The notes under the pieces were generated by a model. That model was not told where the DNA came from and did not search any database. It was given only the letters and a program-made list of their open reading frames with translations. From Planctomycetaceae bacterium (GTDB lineage Bacteria; Planctomycetota; Phycisphaerae; Tepidisphaerales; Tepidisphaeraceae), in NCBI GenBank assembly GCA_027487775.1, contig JAIYCY010000014.1, positions 1-64,000 on the forward strand: a stretch of DNA of 64,000 nt, written 5' to 3'. The translations under genes were made by a program, and so were the position numbers. Below, one piece after another: positions 33,422-42,330 of the stretch; position 1 is the stretch's first letter, and the number at the start of each line of letters is the position of its first letter.

Positions 33422-34879
33422 ATGAATTCATCCAGATCGTCCATCCTCATCAAGGCCACCTTCCCGCTCACCGCCCTGGCGATGCTGATCGCGTCCCCCT
33501 ACTCCTACGGGCGCGCTGCGCCATCAGAGCCTCAGGCGCGCAGCGCCAAATCCGAAAATCACGACAATTCCAAGAATCACACCGAGTCCGGGAATCACAC
33601 CGAGTACGCCCCAAGTCCCACCCCTTCCAAAGACCCATCCGACGATTCCACCAACGGTTCAGCATCTGACAAGTCGACCGCCCCGACCCATATCCAGCCC
33701 ACCCCCGCCGCCGCGCTGGCCCACACCGCCGACACCGGACTTTCCCCCTCAGCCTCTCTCGACCTGCTGCGTGAGGGCAACGCGCGCTATGTTCTTGGCG
33801 AGACGCTCCATCCACGCGCAGGCGCTGATCGTCGATACGAAACCGCCCAGCACGGCCAGCACCCCGTCGCGGCCGTCCTCTCCTGCGCCGACTCACGCGT
33901 TCCGCCCGAAATCCTTTTCGATCAAGGCGTCGGCGATCTCTTTGTTGTCCGCGTCGCCGGCAACGTCGTCGATCCGCACCAGCTCGCAAGCCTCGAGTAC
34001 GGCGCTGAACATCTCAACATTCCTGTCCTCGTCGTCATGGGGCATACCAAGTGCGGCGCGGTCGCGGCCGTCGCGTCGAATGCACAACTGCACGGCAATC
34101 TCCCCGCCCTTGCGGAAGCCATTCAGCCCGCTGTGGCAGCCGCCCGGCGTGACCTCGAGTCCTCCGCCACATCGTCGAAGAACCCATCGACGACCCCTGC
34201 AACACTGAACGCCGACCGTCTGACAAGCCTCGCGGTCCGTTACAACGTCCGACAGGCCCAATATGACCTGCTCGCCCATTCCGATGTGCTGCGCGAGCTT
34301 GTCGCGCTCGGCTCGCTGCGCGTCGTCGGGGCGGTCTACGACCTTCACTCCGGCTCGGTGCTCTGGCTCGGCGAACACCCCGAACAATCCGCCATCCTCG
34401 ACGGCCAAACCCCAACCGACTCCACAGTCACACTCAGCCACACCCCCACCCCCACACCGGCCGACTCACACGCCGACGATCTCGACCACACCCATTCCGA
34501 CCCGCACACCAAGTCAGACCCGCACGGAAAGTCAGACCCACACGGCAAGTCAGACCCACACGACACCCACGCCAAAGCCAAGCCCAGCCACGCTGCAGAC
34601 AAGCAAGGCGCAGCCGGCGCTGCTCACGGCGAGGCCGAAGCGCATGGCGAGACCGAAGCGCATGGCGAGACCGAAGCGCATGGCGAATCTGAAGCGCATG
34701 GAGAGTCGGAAGCGCACGCAACGAAGGTCGAGAAGCATGGTCTGTGGGTGCCCGCCGCCTTCATGCTCGGCGGCGTTGCTCTCTCCAGTTCCATCGTCGT
34801 CGCCCTTCGCGCACGAAGGCCGACACCCATTCCCACACCCGCGTCATCGCCCGCACCGGACGATCACGCCGCCCACTGA
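33422..34879 (+). CDS. Exported beta-carbonic anhydrase with His-rich stalk and membrane anchor
   Basis: A 485-residue protein. An N-terminal signal peptide (about residues 1-32) and a Thr/Ser/Pro-rich linker lead to a beta-class carbonic anhydrase at about 105-330, with zinc ligands in CADSRVPPE (near 155) and GHTKCGAVAA (near 206). After it comes a stalk of about 100 residues: His/Asp/Lys units such as DPHGKS and then repeated AHGETE or AHGESE units. A transmembrane helix (about 442-462) and Arg-rich tail end the protein. So the enzyme should face the periplasm or outside, tethered by a metal-attracting stalk. It hydrates CO2. AGGAG is ten bases before the ATG. Confidence 0.87.
   Translation: MNSSRSSILIKATFPLTALAMLIASPYSYGRAAPSEPQARSAKSENHDNSKNHTESGNHTEYAPSPTPSKDPSDDSTNGSASDKSTAPTHIQPTPAAALAHTADTGLSPSASLDLLREGNARYVLGETLHPRAGADRRYETAQHGQHPVAAVLSCADSRVPPEILFDQGVGDLFVVRVAGNVVDPHQLASLEYGAEHLNIPVLVVMGHTKCGAVAAVASNAQLHGNLPALAEAIQPAVAAARRDLESSATSSKNPSTTPATLNADRLTSLAVRYNVRQAQYDLLAHSDVLRELVALGSLRVVGAVYDLHSGSVLWLGEHPEQSAILDGQTPTDSTVTLSHTPTPTPADSHADDLDHTHSDPHTKSDPHGKSDPHGKSDPHDTHAKAKPSHAADKQGAAGAAHGEAEAHGETEAHGETEAHGESEAHGESEAHATKVEKHGLWVPAAFMLGGVALSSSIVVALRARRPTPIPTPASSPAPDDHAAH
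34504..34712 (+). repeat. In-frame repeats coding the His-rich stalk
   Basis: Two 18-bp repeat families inside the carbonic anhydrase gene: about three copies of a unit like AAGTCAGACCCACACGGC (34508-34562), and about five copies of a unit like GAAGCGCATGGCGAGACC (34636-34712). Both keep the frame, so copy number can change stalk length. Confidence 0.75.
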
Positions 34880-34985
34880 CAGCCGACTGAACTCGACTCA
34901 AACTCCCCGCCGTCGCCTCAATCTGAAGGCATCCATGTCTTGCTCGGCAATCTCGTTGCCCGCAGTGGCAGTCGCTGGGGTTGAT

Positions 34986-35885
34986 TCATTGCTCGATGGA
35001 GTTGATGACGTCGCGCATGACGCGTGCGGAGGTGCGGAACTGTTCGATTTCGGCTTCGTTCAGATCGATCGGCAGGGTTCGCACGATGCCTTCGCTGCCG
35101 ACGACGCACGGCACGGAGAGGCAGACATCCTCCACGCCGTGCCAGCCTTGGATGAGGGTTGAGAGTGGGATGACTGAATGGCTGTCGTCAGCGATGGCTT
35201 CGACGATGAGCGCGGTTGATTGTGCGATGGCGTAATTGGTATGTCCTTTGAGGCGGAACACTTCGTACCCGCCGCGTTTTGCTTCGTCTGCGGCCTGTTG
35301 GACGAAGGCGTCGTGCTCGTCGAATCTGACTCCGCCTGCGCTTGCGACGCTGAGTGCGGGGAACTGGCTGTCCCCGTGTTCGCCGAGGATGTAGGCGCGG
35401 ACGTCATAGGCATGGATTTGCCAACGTTCGGAGAGGATGGCCCGGAATCGTCCGGTGTCGATGAGGGTGCCGGTGCCGAAGACTTTTCCTGGTGCAAATC
35501 CGCCGAACCGCAGGGCAGCGTGAGTCATGACGTCGACCGGATTGGTGATGACGATGACGATTGCGCCGGGTGCGTGTCGCGCGAGTCGTGGGATGAGGTC
35601 GCGGTAGAGTTCGTAGTTTTTGCGGGCGTAGTCCAACCGCGGTCCTCCGCCGGAGACGCCTGCGGTCAGGATCACGATATCGCTGCCGGCGGTATCGGAG
35701 ATGTCGCCTGCGCGGATCTTCATCGGTCTGACGAAGGCGGCCGCATGCATGAGGTCAGCGGCGTCGCCCTCGATCTTGCTGCGATCGCGTCCGACCAGCA
35801 CCAATTCGTGTGCGAGCCCCTTGAGCAATATCGCAAACGCCGTCGCCCCGCCCACTCGACCGACGCCAATGATCGACACTTTCAT
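34986..35885 (-). CDS. Lactate/malate dehydrogenase-family enzyme
   Basis: A 299-residue NAD-dependent 2-hydroxyacid dehydrogenase. It has the N-terminal GVGRVGGATA, the conserved VIVITNPVDVMTHAAL, LIDTGRFR with the DxxR pair, and the catalytic His in LGEHGDSQFPALS, the LDH-like form of this motif. The mobile loop after TAG, where LDH has Gln and MDH has Arg at position 102, reads VSGGGPRLD and is two residues shorter than in both, so substrate preference cannot be predicted. A possible -10 TAGGAT lies six bases before the ATG with no clear -35. The gene stands alone; 114 bp separate it from the next gene. Confidence 0.87.
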   Translation of the reverse strand: MKVSIIGVGRVGGATAFAILLKGLAHELVLVGRDRSKIEGDAADLMHAAAFVRPMKIRAGDISDTAGSDIVILTAGVSGGGPRLDYARKNYELYRDLIPRLARHAPGAIVIVITNPVDVMTHAALRFGGFAPGKVFGTGTLIDTGRFRAILSERWQIHAYDVRAYILGEHGDSQFPALSVASAGGVRFDEHDAFVQQAADEAKRGGYEVFRLKGHTNYAIAQSTALIVEAIADDSHSVIPLSTLIQGWHGVEDVCLSVPCVVGSEGIVRTLPIDLNEAEIEQFRTSARVMRDVINSIEQ

Positions 35886-35999
35886 GCCGACATCCTACAC
35901 CAACGCCGGCCCGCAGACGCGATCGATGGACGAACGACAACGAAAGCGAAACGATGACGACTGAGAGTCGTGCCTTTGAGGAGTTTTGATCGTGGTCGA

Positions 36000-37100
36000 T
36001 CAGACTTGATGTGTGCGGGAAGAGGTTCGTTCGTCCGCCTGGTCTTTTGTTGGTGCGTCGAGGTGATGTTGCGAGGAATCAGGCAGATTGACTGCCGGCT
36101 CGACACGGGCGGGCGTGCTGTCGCGTGGTGTGGGTCGGGTGGGTGCTTGCCACCAGTAGACGCGTAGGTAGGAGATCAGCAGCGTGACCATTGCGACGAT
36201 GACGGTTGCCCACAAGCTGATTTTGAGGATGCGGATGCGGTTGGCGATTTCCTTGTCGCGCCATTCGCCGAGCCTTCGATCGATTTCGTCGAGTTTGCGG
36301 TCGATGCGTTGTTCGATTTCGTCGAGTTTTTGGTTGATGTATTGATCGGCAGACCGCTTCACGCGGCTGGAGATCCCCGCGATGAGTCCCGACTCCTCGA
36401 TCTCATGCTGGATCGGTCGATCTCCCTCGTCGCGTCCGCCTGACGCATTTGATCCGCCCATGCGTCCGCTCGTTGCGTTCGTGCTGCTTGTTCCCGCCCC
36501 GGCCGCGCCGGTTCCGATCGCGCCTGCTCGGTTCTGCCCCGGCGTCGCGCGTCCGGTCATACCTGCGCCGGTTCCGCCTTCATCATCACCCAACATGCGC
36601 GACACCAGTTTCCCCATCATGGATCGTCGCTTGCGTGCCAGCTTGGCGAAGAATCCTTCCTGCTCTTTCAGTCGAACGATCACTTCGGGTGTGGGCATGG
36701 CTTCGTCACACGACACGCCACGCAACCGGCCCAGCGCCACGAGTCCGCGATGTGACAGGCCGGAAAATCGCATCGACTTCACTTGTGCGATCTCGACAGC
36801 CAACTGTTCATTGGACGCGATCGGGTTGACGCGTCGGCCTGCCCATCGCATGACATCGAGCAGGGCTTCGCGATTCAGATTAGCGATCAACCCCCGCCGA
36901 TCCTGAATGGCGGCCACCAGCGTGCTTCGTTCGAGCAGCCCGCGTACGTCGAGTCCCAGTTCGGTCGCGATCCGACGAAGCTCGGCATCCGAAACATCGG
37001 TCAGCCGTACCTCGGCAGGACGCACGATCATGTCCGCCGAAGACGCTCCTGCGCCTGTCGTCGTCTCGCCTGTCGAGTTGTTTTTCGGATCAAGTGACAT
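36000..37100 (-). CDS. Hypothetical protein with SAP-like motif, coiled coil and membrane helix
   Basis: A 366-residue protein. Near residues 37-70 DAELRRIATELGLDVRGLL is reminiscent of SAP or Rho-N-like helix-extended-loop-helix folds. A Gly/Thr/Asn-rich linker (about 175-235) is followed by a heptad-like coiled coil LDEIEQRIDRKLDEIDRRL (about 258-276) and a transmembrane helix near 290-310, then a Pro/Thr-rich tail. No family is recognised. Its start overlaps the end of the small membrane-protein gene upstream by 11 bases, so they are an operon and may form a complex in the membrane. Confidence 0.75.
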   Translation of the reverse strand: MSLDPKNNSTGETTTGAGASSADMIVRPAEVRLTDVSDAELRRIATELGLDVRGLLERSTLVAAIQDRRGLIANLNREALLDVMRWAGRRVNPIASNEQLAVEIAQVKSMRFSGLSHRGLVALGRLRGVSCDEAMPTPEVIVRLKEQEGFFAKLARKRRSMMGKLVSRMLGDDEGGTGAGMTGRATPGQNRAGAIGTGAAGAGTSSTNATSGRMGGSNASGGRDEGDRPIQHEIEESGLIAGISSRVKRSADQYINQKLDEIEQRIDRKLDEIDRRLGEWRDKEIANRIRILKISLWATVIVAMVTLLISYLRVYWWQAPTRPTPRDSTPARVEPAVNLPDSSQHHLDAPTKDQADERTSSRTHQV

Positions 37101-37380
37101 CGCGCAGAACAGCGTAGGCCGCCTCCAGTGTCACGTGAGCATACCAGAGCAACACAAACACCACCCCCAACATCAAACAGACCAGCGCATCGCCCCAAAA
37201 CCGAACCAGCTTGACCCGTAGCGTCTGTACGAGCAGGTATCGCCTGAGCATCCCCGTATACCGATCCCGCCGCGAGAGCATCCCATACCAATGCACCACG
37301 GCCTGTATCGTCGTGATGCAAAAGTAGATCGTCACGAAGACGAACAGAAGCCATCTAAAGATCGGAAAGAAATCGGGCAT
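37090..37380 (-). CDS. Small two-helix membrane protein
   Basis: A 96-residue protein with transmembrane helices at about residues 7-29 and 66-88, joined by a basic loop (SRRDRYTGMLRRYLL). The family is not recognised. Overlap of 11 bases with the coiled-coil membrane protein gene downstream indicates coupled translation. It is 61 bp after the GH106-like gene on the same strand, which however ends at 37442, so it could be read from the same transcript. Confidence 0.65.
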   Translation of the reverse strand: MPDFFPIFRWLLFVFVTIYFCITTIQAVVHWYGMLSRRDRYTGMLRRYLLVQTLRVKLVRFWGDALVCLMLGVVFVLLWYAHVTLEAAYAVLRDVT

Positions 37381-37441
37381 TGCTTCGTCCGCCTAACCCA
37401 TCAACCCAATCGGAAACCATTCGAACCGCTGCACGGCTTCA

Positions 37442-39499
37442 TCATACGCCTCGAGTTGCGATCAGCACCTTCATCTCCCACCCTGCGAGCGTCAATCGCA
37501 CCCACCCTGAGTCATCCGCCACCCGCGCATTTGTCTTGTCGGTTTCATTTGTGCAATCTGCGAGCCCGTTTACGCCCAGAGTCGTGTCCACCCACCGCAC
37601 GATCCTCTGTTGCTCGCGCGGCCCATTGCTTACCGCTGTGGCGTTGGTTTGGATTGGTGGTTTGATCCAGATCTCAGTATCGATCGCCTCGCTCGTTTCA
37701 TTGAAAAGGAGCCAGGCCACAAGCGAGTCCGCACCGCGGGCCCCATCGTCGGCGGGGAGTTGCTTGATGAGATGTCGATAGCGGAGCCCCGGTGTTCGAT
37801 CCTTGACGCGTAGCGCGCTGGCGCCTGCGTCGTGCAGTTGCATGGCAAGCGCTTGGTCCCATGCGTCCATCGATGCGCGATCGTCGTTGCATGGTTTTGG
37901 TTCGAAAAGTCGATTGGTTTTGCGAATCCGCTCGATCGCTTCGCGATATTCAGGGGCCACGTGCGTGTCGGGGTCGAGGATCAGGTGTCGATACCGCATC
38001 TCGCCCACGGCGGTCGGTATCCGCACGCCGTATTCATCGACATAGTGGGGATGGGTGAGGATTTGTTGCAATTCGAGGTAGTTGAAATCCACTTGATGTC
38101 GAAAGCACGCCCGCGCTGCGCGCCAGGGTGTTCGATCGTCGGTCAGGATCGCGACATCGCAGATCGGCAGTGCGTCGGTGTTGAGGGCGCTGATCGTCGC
38201 GCAATGCCGTGCGAACTTTTCAAATCGGCCATCGTCCCACGCCGCTGTATGCGGCCCGACCTGCGGCGGGCGTTCGTGTCGGCGTGGCCCGCGTACGCTG
38301 TAGTAGAACGCGTGTGGTATCAGCAGATTCACGCCCCGCACCAGACACCAATCCGCGAGCCACTTGACCTCTTCGAATCGTGTTGCTTCTCCGTATGCAC
38401 CGGCAAACTCATTGCTGTTGAATCGTCTTTCATGATGCAGCATCGCCGAGCTCGAACATTTTGCCTGCGTCGATTCCGCGCCTTCGATCGCTGTGGGTCG
38501 ATCTGGTTCGACGAATCGCCACACCAGATCCTGTCCGGGACACTGAAAGAATCGCTGCGCGCCGATCTCATCACCGCGATCCGGATGGCCACACAACAGA
38601 AGTCCGCGCGACTCACAAAACCGGCTCAGTGGCGCGTACCAGGTTTCCTGCAGCCGCAGCCTCACTGCGCGGTGGTATCGCTCCCGAAGCTGCTCATCGG
38701 AGAACAATCGCGCAAGACTCGTCGAAAAATCTTCTCCGGTGATTCGCTTCAGTTCGTGGAAGATGCCTTTGGTGAAGGGCAGAGCGCCCTTGGTTCGACA
38801 TTTGCCGAGCGGATTCGGCTCGTCGGTAAAGATTCCCCAGACGGTTTTTCCGATGTGCCGAGCGAATCGATCTGCGAACGGTCGATAGACCAGTTCGATC
38901 ACGATGTCTGTGGTGCGCGGATTCAAGATATCGCCCGCCGGGGGCTCGTCCTCAGGCGGATCGCGCCACGCTTGGTCGTGTGACTTCGTCCATCCGACCG
39001 GGATTGGCGATGCGCGCGAAAAGTCGTCACACAAATAATGAAGCCCTCGGATATAGGAATCCGCCGGCGCGTCTTCGATGACCACTTCGACCCCGTCTGG
39101 GCGTTTTCCTCGAAACAATTCCACAGCGTCGACGCGCCCCGGTTCGTCGGCGTGGCGTTCGAGCAGGCATCGACATCCCAGGGTCGCATCCCGTGCCACG
39201 ACCATGCCCGAGCTCGATCCCGACGGGTACATTCCTTCGTCGTACAGAATCACCCGCATCCCACGCTCGGCTGCCTCCTCGATCGCCACCTCCATCAGTT
39301 CGAGCAGACCCTCACTCATCCACCCAAGATTCCAGGGCAGTCCGACGCGCGGATGAATGACAAACCCGTCCACACCGTGGAGCTGAAAATCTCCGATCTG
39401 GCTGACGATTTCATCGGCTGATAGGGCGTCATTCCAGAACCAAAACGGACAAAGACCGGTCGGCCCCAAATTTGCTGCAATATTCGATCTTACAGGCAC
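37442..39499 (-). CDS. GH106-like alpha-L-rhamnosidase, cytoplasmic
   Basis: A 685-residue protein without a signal peptide. It begins CPFWFWND and continues HGVDGFVIHPRVGL, MRVILYDEGMYPSG and later GIFTDEPNP, a set of phrases seen in GH106/Glyco_hydro_106-type glycosidases, which release alpha-L-rhamnose. It is much shorter than typical secreted GH106 enzymes (over 1000 residues), so accessory beta domains are lacking. GTG 39499 is the start: GGAGG lies five bases upstream. Location beside pectin-lyase genes and a sugar importer suggests trimming of imported rhamnogalacturonan fragments. Family assignment is moderate; activity is inference. Confidence 0.68.
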   Translation of the reverse strand: MPVRSNIAANLGPTGLCPFWFWNDALSADEIVSQIGDFQLHGVDGFVIHPRVGLPWNLGWMSEGLLELMEVAIEEAAERGMRVILYDEGMYPSGSSSGMVVARDATLGCRCLLERHADEPGRVDAVELFRGKRPDGVEVVIEDAPADSYIRGLHYLCDDFSRASPIPVGWTKSHDQAWRDPPEDEPPAGDILNPRTTDIVIELVYRPFADRFARHIGKTVWGIFTDEPNPLGKCRTKGALPFTKGIFHELKRITGEDFSTSLARLFSDEQLRERYHRAVRLRLQETWYAPLSRFCESRGLLLCGHPDRGDEIGAQRFFQCPGQDLVWRFVEPDRPTAIEGAESTQAKCSSSAMLHHERRFNSNEFAGAYGEATRFEEVKWLADWCLVRGVNLLIPHAFYYSVRGPRRHERPPQVGPHTAAWDDGRFEKFARHCATISALNTDALPICDVAILTDDRTPWRAARACFRHQVDFNYLELQQILTHPHYVDEYGVRIPTAVGEMRYRHLILDPDTHVAPEYREAIERIRKTNRLFEPKPCNDDRASMDAWDQALAMQLHDAGASALRVKDRTPGLRYRHLIKQLPADDGARGADSLVAWLLFNETSEAIDTEIWIKPPIQTNATAVSNGPREQQRIVRWVDTTLGVNGLADCTNETDKTNARVADDSGWVRLTLAGWEMKVLIATRGV

Positions 39500-39614
39500 T
39501 TAAACCTCCACTTTGGGTCAGCATACTGGCCCTGACAAATCATGGAAAGATGATGAAATTCTTTTCTTGAAAATTACCCGAATAGCTGCGACACTCGTTC
39601 GCCGGGAGCAGACG

Positions 39615-40787
39615 ATGCAGCATGCACACACGCCCGAGTCTACCGTCGCGTCGACGACTGTTGTAACGCCTGCAACTCCTGCCGTACCAGCGTTCCACGC
39701 CCGCCGCGCCCATGAAACCAACGATCATCCCGCTGATCGTCCCATTGATCGACAGGTTTATCGCAGCGTCCAACGCACCTCCCATCGCGCGGCCTCGCGT
39801 ACGCTGACCCGGGCTGTCCACAGGTCGATTTCCGAGGCCCGCAAGACCACGATCGCGTTCCTCAGTCTCGCGGGGGATCACCGGATGCCCAACCCCGCTT
39901 TCGGCAGATTGCTCACCAGTGTCTCACAAGCCGCCAGCAAGCTCGACATCCAATTCCTTTACTCGACAATCCACCACCCCGGCCCGAATGCCGCGCATCA
40001 ACTTGCCCCTCCCATCCTCCCGCCCGAACTTGATCCGGCCTCCATCGACGGCCTGCTCCTCCACGGCGATCACGACGGGATCGATATCCAGCAACTCTGC
40101 CAAAGCAAGCCGACCGTCTGGCTCATGGCCAATCGACGACCCTCTCCTTGCGGTGACCAGATCACCCCTAACAACCTCGCCATCGGCGAGCTGGCGGTCG
40201 ATTTCATCGCCAAGCGTGGGCACCGCGTCGCCGCATTCCTGAGCCTCGGCGACTGGTCATGGGCGTTCGACATCCGCGGCGTCGCATTTGAGCACTACGC
40301 CCAGGCTCATGGCATCACAGCGACTCAGATCTTCTCCACGCCGCCCCGACTCGTTCAAGGTTGGGGCCCGGACCTGGTACTTGCAGCCCAAGAGCTGGTC
40401 GGTCGGCTGCTGACCCTCTCGCCGAGGCCCACCGCCGTCTTTCTTTCAGACGATCGACTTGTCCCCGCCATCGAAGCCGGCCTCGACGCCGCGGGTCTGC
40501 GCACCGGGCCCGCTGCCGACATTGAACTCATCGCCTGCAACCACGAATCCGCCATCACTGGCTTTTCGCGCGGATTGCTTGCCGTGATCGACACCCGGCC
40601 CGACCGCATCGGCCGCTGTGGCGTGCAGCAGCTGCTGTCCCGCATTCGTGGTGAGAACGGCCCGCGTGTCTGCATTCAAACCGATCCGACGCTCAGGCTC
40701 ATGTCACCGTCACCCACCGAGATGATCGAGCACACCCTCGCCGACCTCACCCCCAGTAGCCCCGGCACACCGCACGCGGTTTCCTAG
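39615..40787 (+). CDS. LacI-type sugar-sensor protein lacking the helix-turn-helix
   Basis: A 390-residue protein. From about residue 75, RSISEARKTTIAFLSLAG starts a periplasmic-binding-protein-like effector domain as in LacI/GalR regulators, with GLLLHGDHDGID, NNLAIGELAVDFIAKRGHRVAAFL, AVFLSDDRLVPAIEAGL and DIELIACNHE. The usual N-terminal DNA-binding segment (VTIRDVARxAGVS type) is absent; the first 70 residues are low-complexity Ala/Thr/His/Arg. ATG 39615 has GGGAG seven bases upstream; the open frame before it (to 39513) also lacks a helix-turn-helix. It diverges from the GH106-like gene and precedes the MFS gene, as a pectin regulator would. Confidence 0.72.
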   Translation: MQHAHTPESTVASTTVVTPATPAVPAFHARRAHETNDHPADRPIDRQVYRSVQRTSHRAASRTLTRAVHRSISEARKTTIAFLSLAGDHRMPNPAFGRLLTSVSQAASKLDIQFLYSTIHHPGPNAAHQLAPPILPPELDPASIDGLLLHGDHDGIDIQQLCQSKPTVWLMANRRPSPCGDQITPNNLAIGELAVDFIAKRGHRVAAFLSLGDWSWAFDIRGVAFEHYAQAHGITATQIFSTPPRLVQGWGPDLVLAAQELVGRLLTLSPRPTAVFLSDDRLVPAIEAGLDAAGLRTGPAADIELIACNHESAITGFSRGLLAVIDTRPDRIGRCGVQQLLSRIRGENGPRVCIQTDPTLRLMSPSPTEMIEHTLADLTPSSPGTPHAVS

Positions 40788-40885
40788 AATTCGCACGGTC
40801 TTTCCCCGATTCATCGCACGCAGCCCACGTCTCGCCTTATCCTCGCGCCTCGCGATCTTCATCCGACACGCTACTTTCACCTCCC

Positions 40886-42280
40886 ATGAACTCGCCCACC
40901 CAACCACCCACGCCGCCACTCGAATACGCCACACCTCAAAAACGCATCTACACGGCCGGCTCGCTTTCTTACACCTTTAGCGGTCTTGTGATTCTTTTTT
41001 GTTTGCTGCTGTTGGGCGATTTTGCATTTTCGATGCGTGAGCGTTCTGCGCAGCCCGTCGTACAGCTCGCCATGCAGCAGTATGGCGCGAGCGCGACGTA
41101 CATGTCGGTGGTTCTGGCCGTCATTCCGCCGGCGATCGGCATGACACTCGGGCCGATCATCAGCTATCGCTCGGATCGCCACCGTTCACGGCGCGGTCGA
41201 CGTATTCCGTTCCTGCTTTGGACCACGCCTGTCACGTTTTTATCGATGGTCGGCCTGGCCTTTTGTCCTGTGCTTGGAGAGCGCACGCATGAGTTGCTCG
41301 CCGACAGTTCGCCCGGTCTGAACGCGATCACGCTCGCCTACTTCGCGCTTTTCTACACCATTTTCGAGTTTGCCTGCATTGCATCGCTCGTGCTGTTTGG
41401 CGCGCTTGTGAATGACGTCGTTCCTCGCTCGCTGATCGGAAGATTTTATGGACTGTTCCGCGCGGTGAGTCTGGGCGCGGGGATGATTTTTAACTATTGG
41501 CTTCTCGGGTGGAGCGAGACCCATTTCACCATCATCTTCCTTTGCATCAGCCTGCTGTTCGGCGTGGGTTACACGTTTATGTGCCTGGTCGTCAAAGAAG
41601 GCGAATACCCGCCGCCGCCTCCCGTTGATCCCGAGCGGACCGGGTTTTTCAATGCGGCCGGGCGTTACCTCAAGGAATGCTTCTGCAACAGCTACTACCG
41701 CTGGGTGTTCTTCGCCATGCTGATCGCCGGGCTGGTCTTCATGCCCTACAACACGTTTTCACTTCCGTTTGCCAAGAGCATTAACGTTCCGGTCGATCAT
41801 TACGGGAGACTTATCGCCGGAAGCTTCGTTGTCTCGCTTGTGCTGGCCTATCCGCTCGGCTGGCTCGTCGATCGATATCATGCGCTGCGTGTCGGCATCG
41901 TGACGATGGCGATCTACCTCGTCTCGACGATTTACGGATGGTTCTTCGTCAAGGACCCGGCAACCTTCGGCGTGGCGCTGGTGGCGCACACGATTCTCTC
42001 TGGAGCCTATTTCACCGCCACCGCGGGTCTGGGCGCGTTCCTCTTCCCCAAGAGTAAGTTCGGCCAGTTCGCCAGCGCTGCGGGGATCGTTGGCTCTCTC
42101 GGCGTCATCGTCGCAGGGCTGATCATCGGGCCGGTTCTCGATGCGACGGGCAAGAATTACCAGCTCACGTTTCTGTTCGGATTCCTGCTGTGCGTCACGG
42201 CACTGATCCTGCTCACGATCGTCTATCGTCGCTTCATGAAGTTAGGCGGGCCTAAGCACTACGTCGCCCCCGAAACGTGA
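40886..42280 (+). CDS. MFS sugar transporter
   Basis: A 464-residue carrier with 12 predicted transmembrane helices. The loop after helix 2 reads YRSDRHRSRRGRRIPFL, the motif A variant of the SLC45/glycoside-type carriers; helix-rich repeats follow (GMIFNYWLLGW, GWLVDRYHALRVG). Proteins of this kind in planctomycetes sit in carbohydrate operons and bring in oligosaccharides by proton or sodium coupling. It is 98 bp after the LacI-like gene on the same strand. The natural substrate here is probably an unsaturated rhamnogalacturonan oligosaccharide or rhamnose, by context only. Confidence 0.87.
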   Translation: MNSPTQPPTPPLEYATPQKRIYTAGSLSYTFSGLVILFCLLLLGDFAFSMRERSAQPVVQLAMQQYGASATYMSVVLAVIPPAIGMTLGPIISYRSDRHRSRRGRRIPFLLWTTPVTFLSMVGLAFCPVLGERTHELLADSSPGLNAITLAYFALFYTIFEFACIASLVLFGALVNDVVPRSLIGRFYGLFRAVSLGAGMIFNYWLLGWSETHFTIIFLCISLLFGVGYTFMCLVVKEGEYPPPPPVDPERTGFFNAAGRYLKECFCNSYYRWVFFAMLIAGLVFMPYNTFSLPFAKSINVPVDHYGRLIAGSFVVSLVLAYPLGWLVDRYHALRVGIVTMAIYLVSTIYGWFFVKDPATFGVALVAHTILSGAYFTATAGLGAFLFPKSKFGQFASAAGIVGSLGVIVAGLIIGPVLDATGKNYQLTFLFGFLLCVTALILLTIVYRRFMKLGGPKHYVAPET

Positions 42281-42330
42281 TACGAGATTCGCCGATCCTG
42301 CATCGGGCCCGCCTGCGCGATGACGTATGC

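Noticed and set aside
42244..42314. Nine-base inverted repeat (AGGCGGGCC and GGCCCGCCT) with a 53-base loop across the MFS stop codon
   Set aside because: The loop is long, no T-run follows and one arm is coding, so chance in GC-rich sequence is more likely than a terminator.
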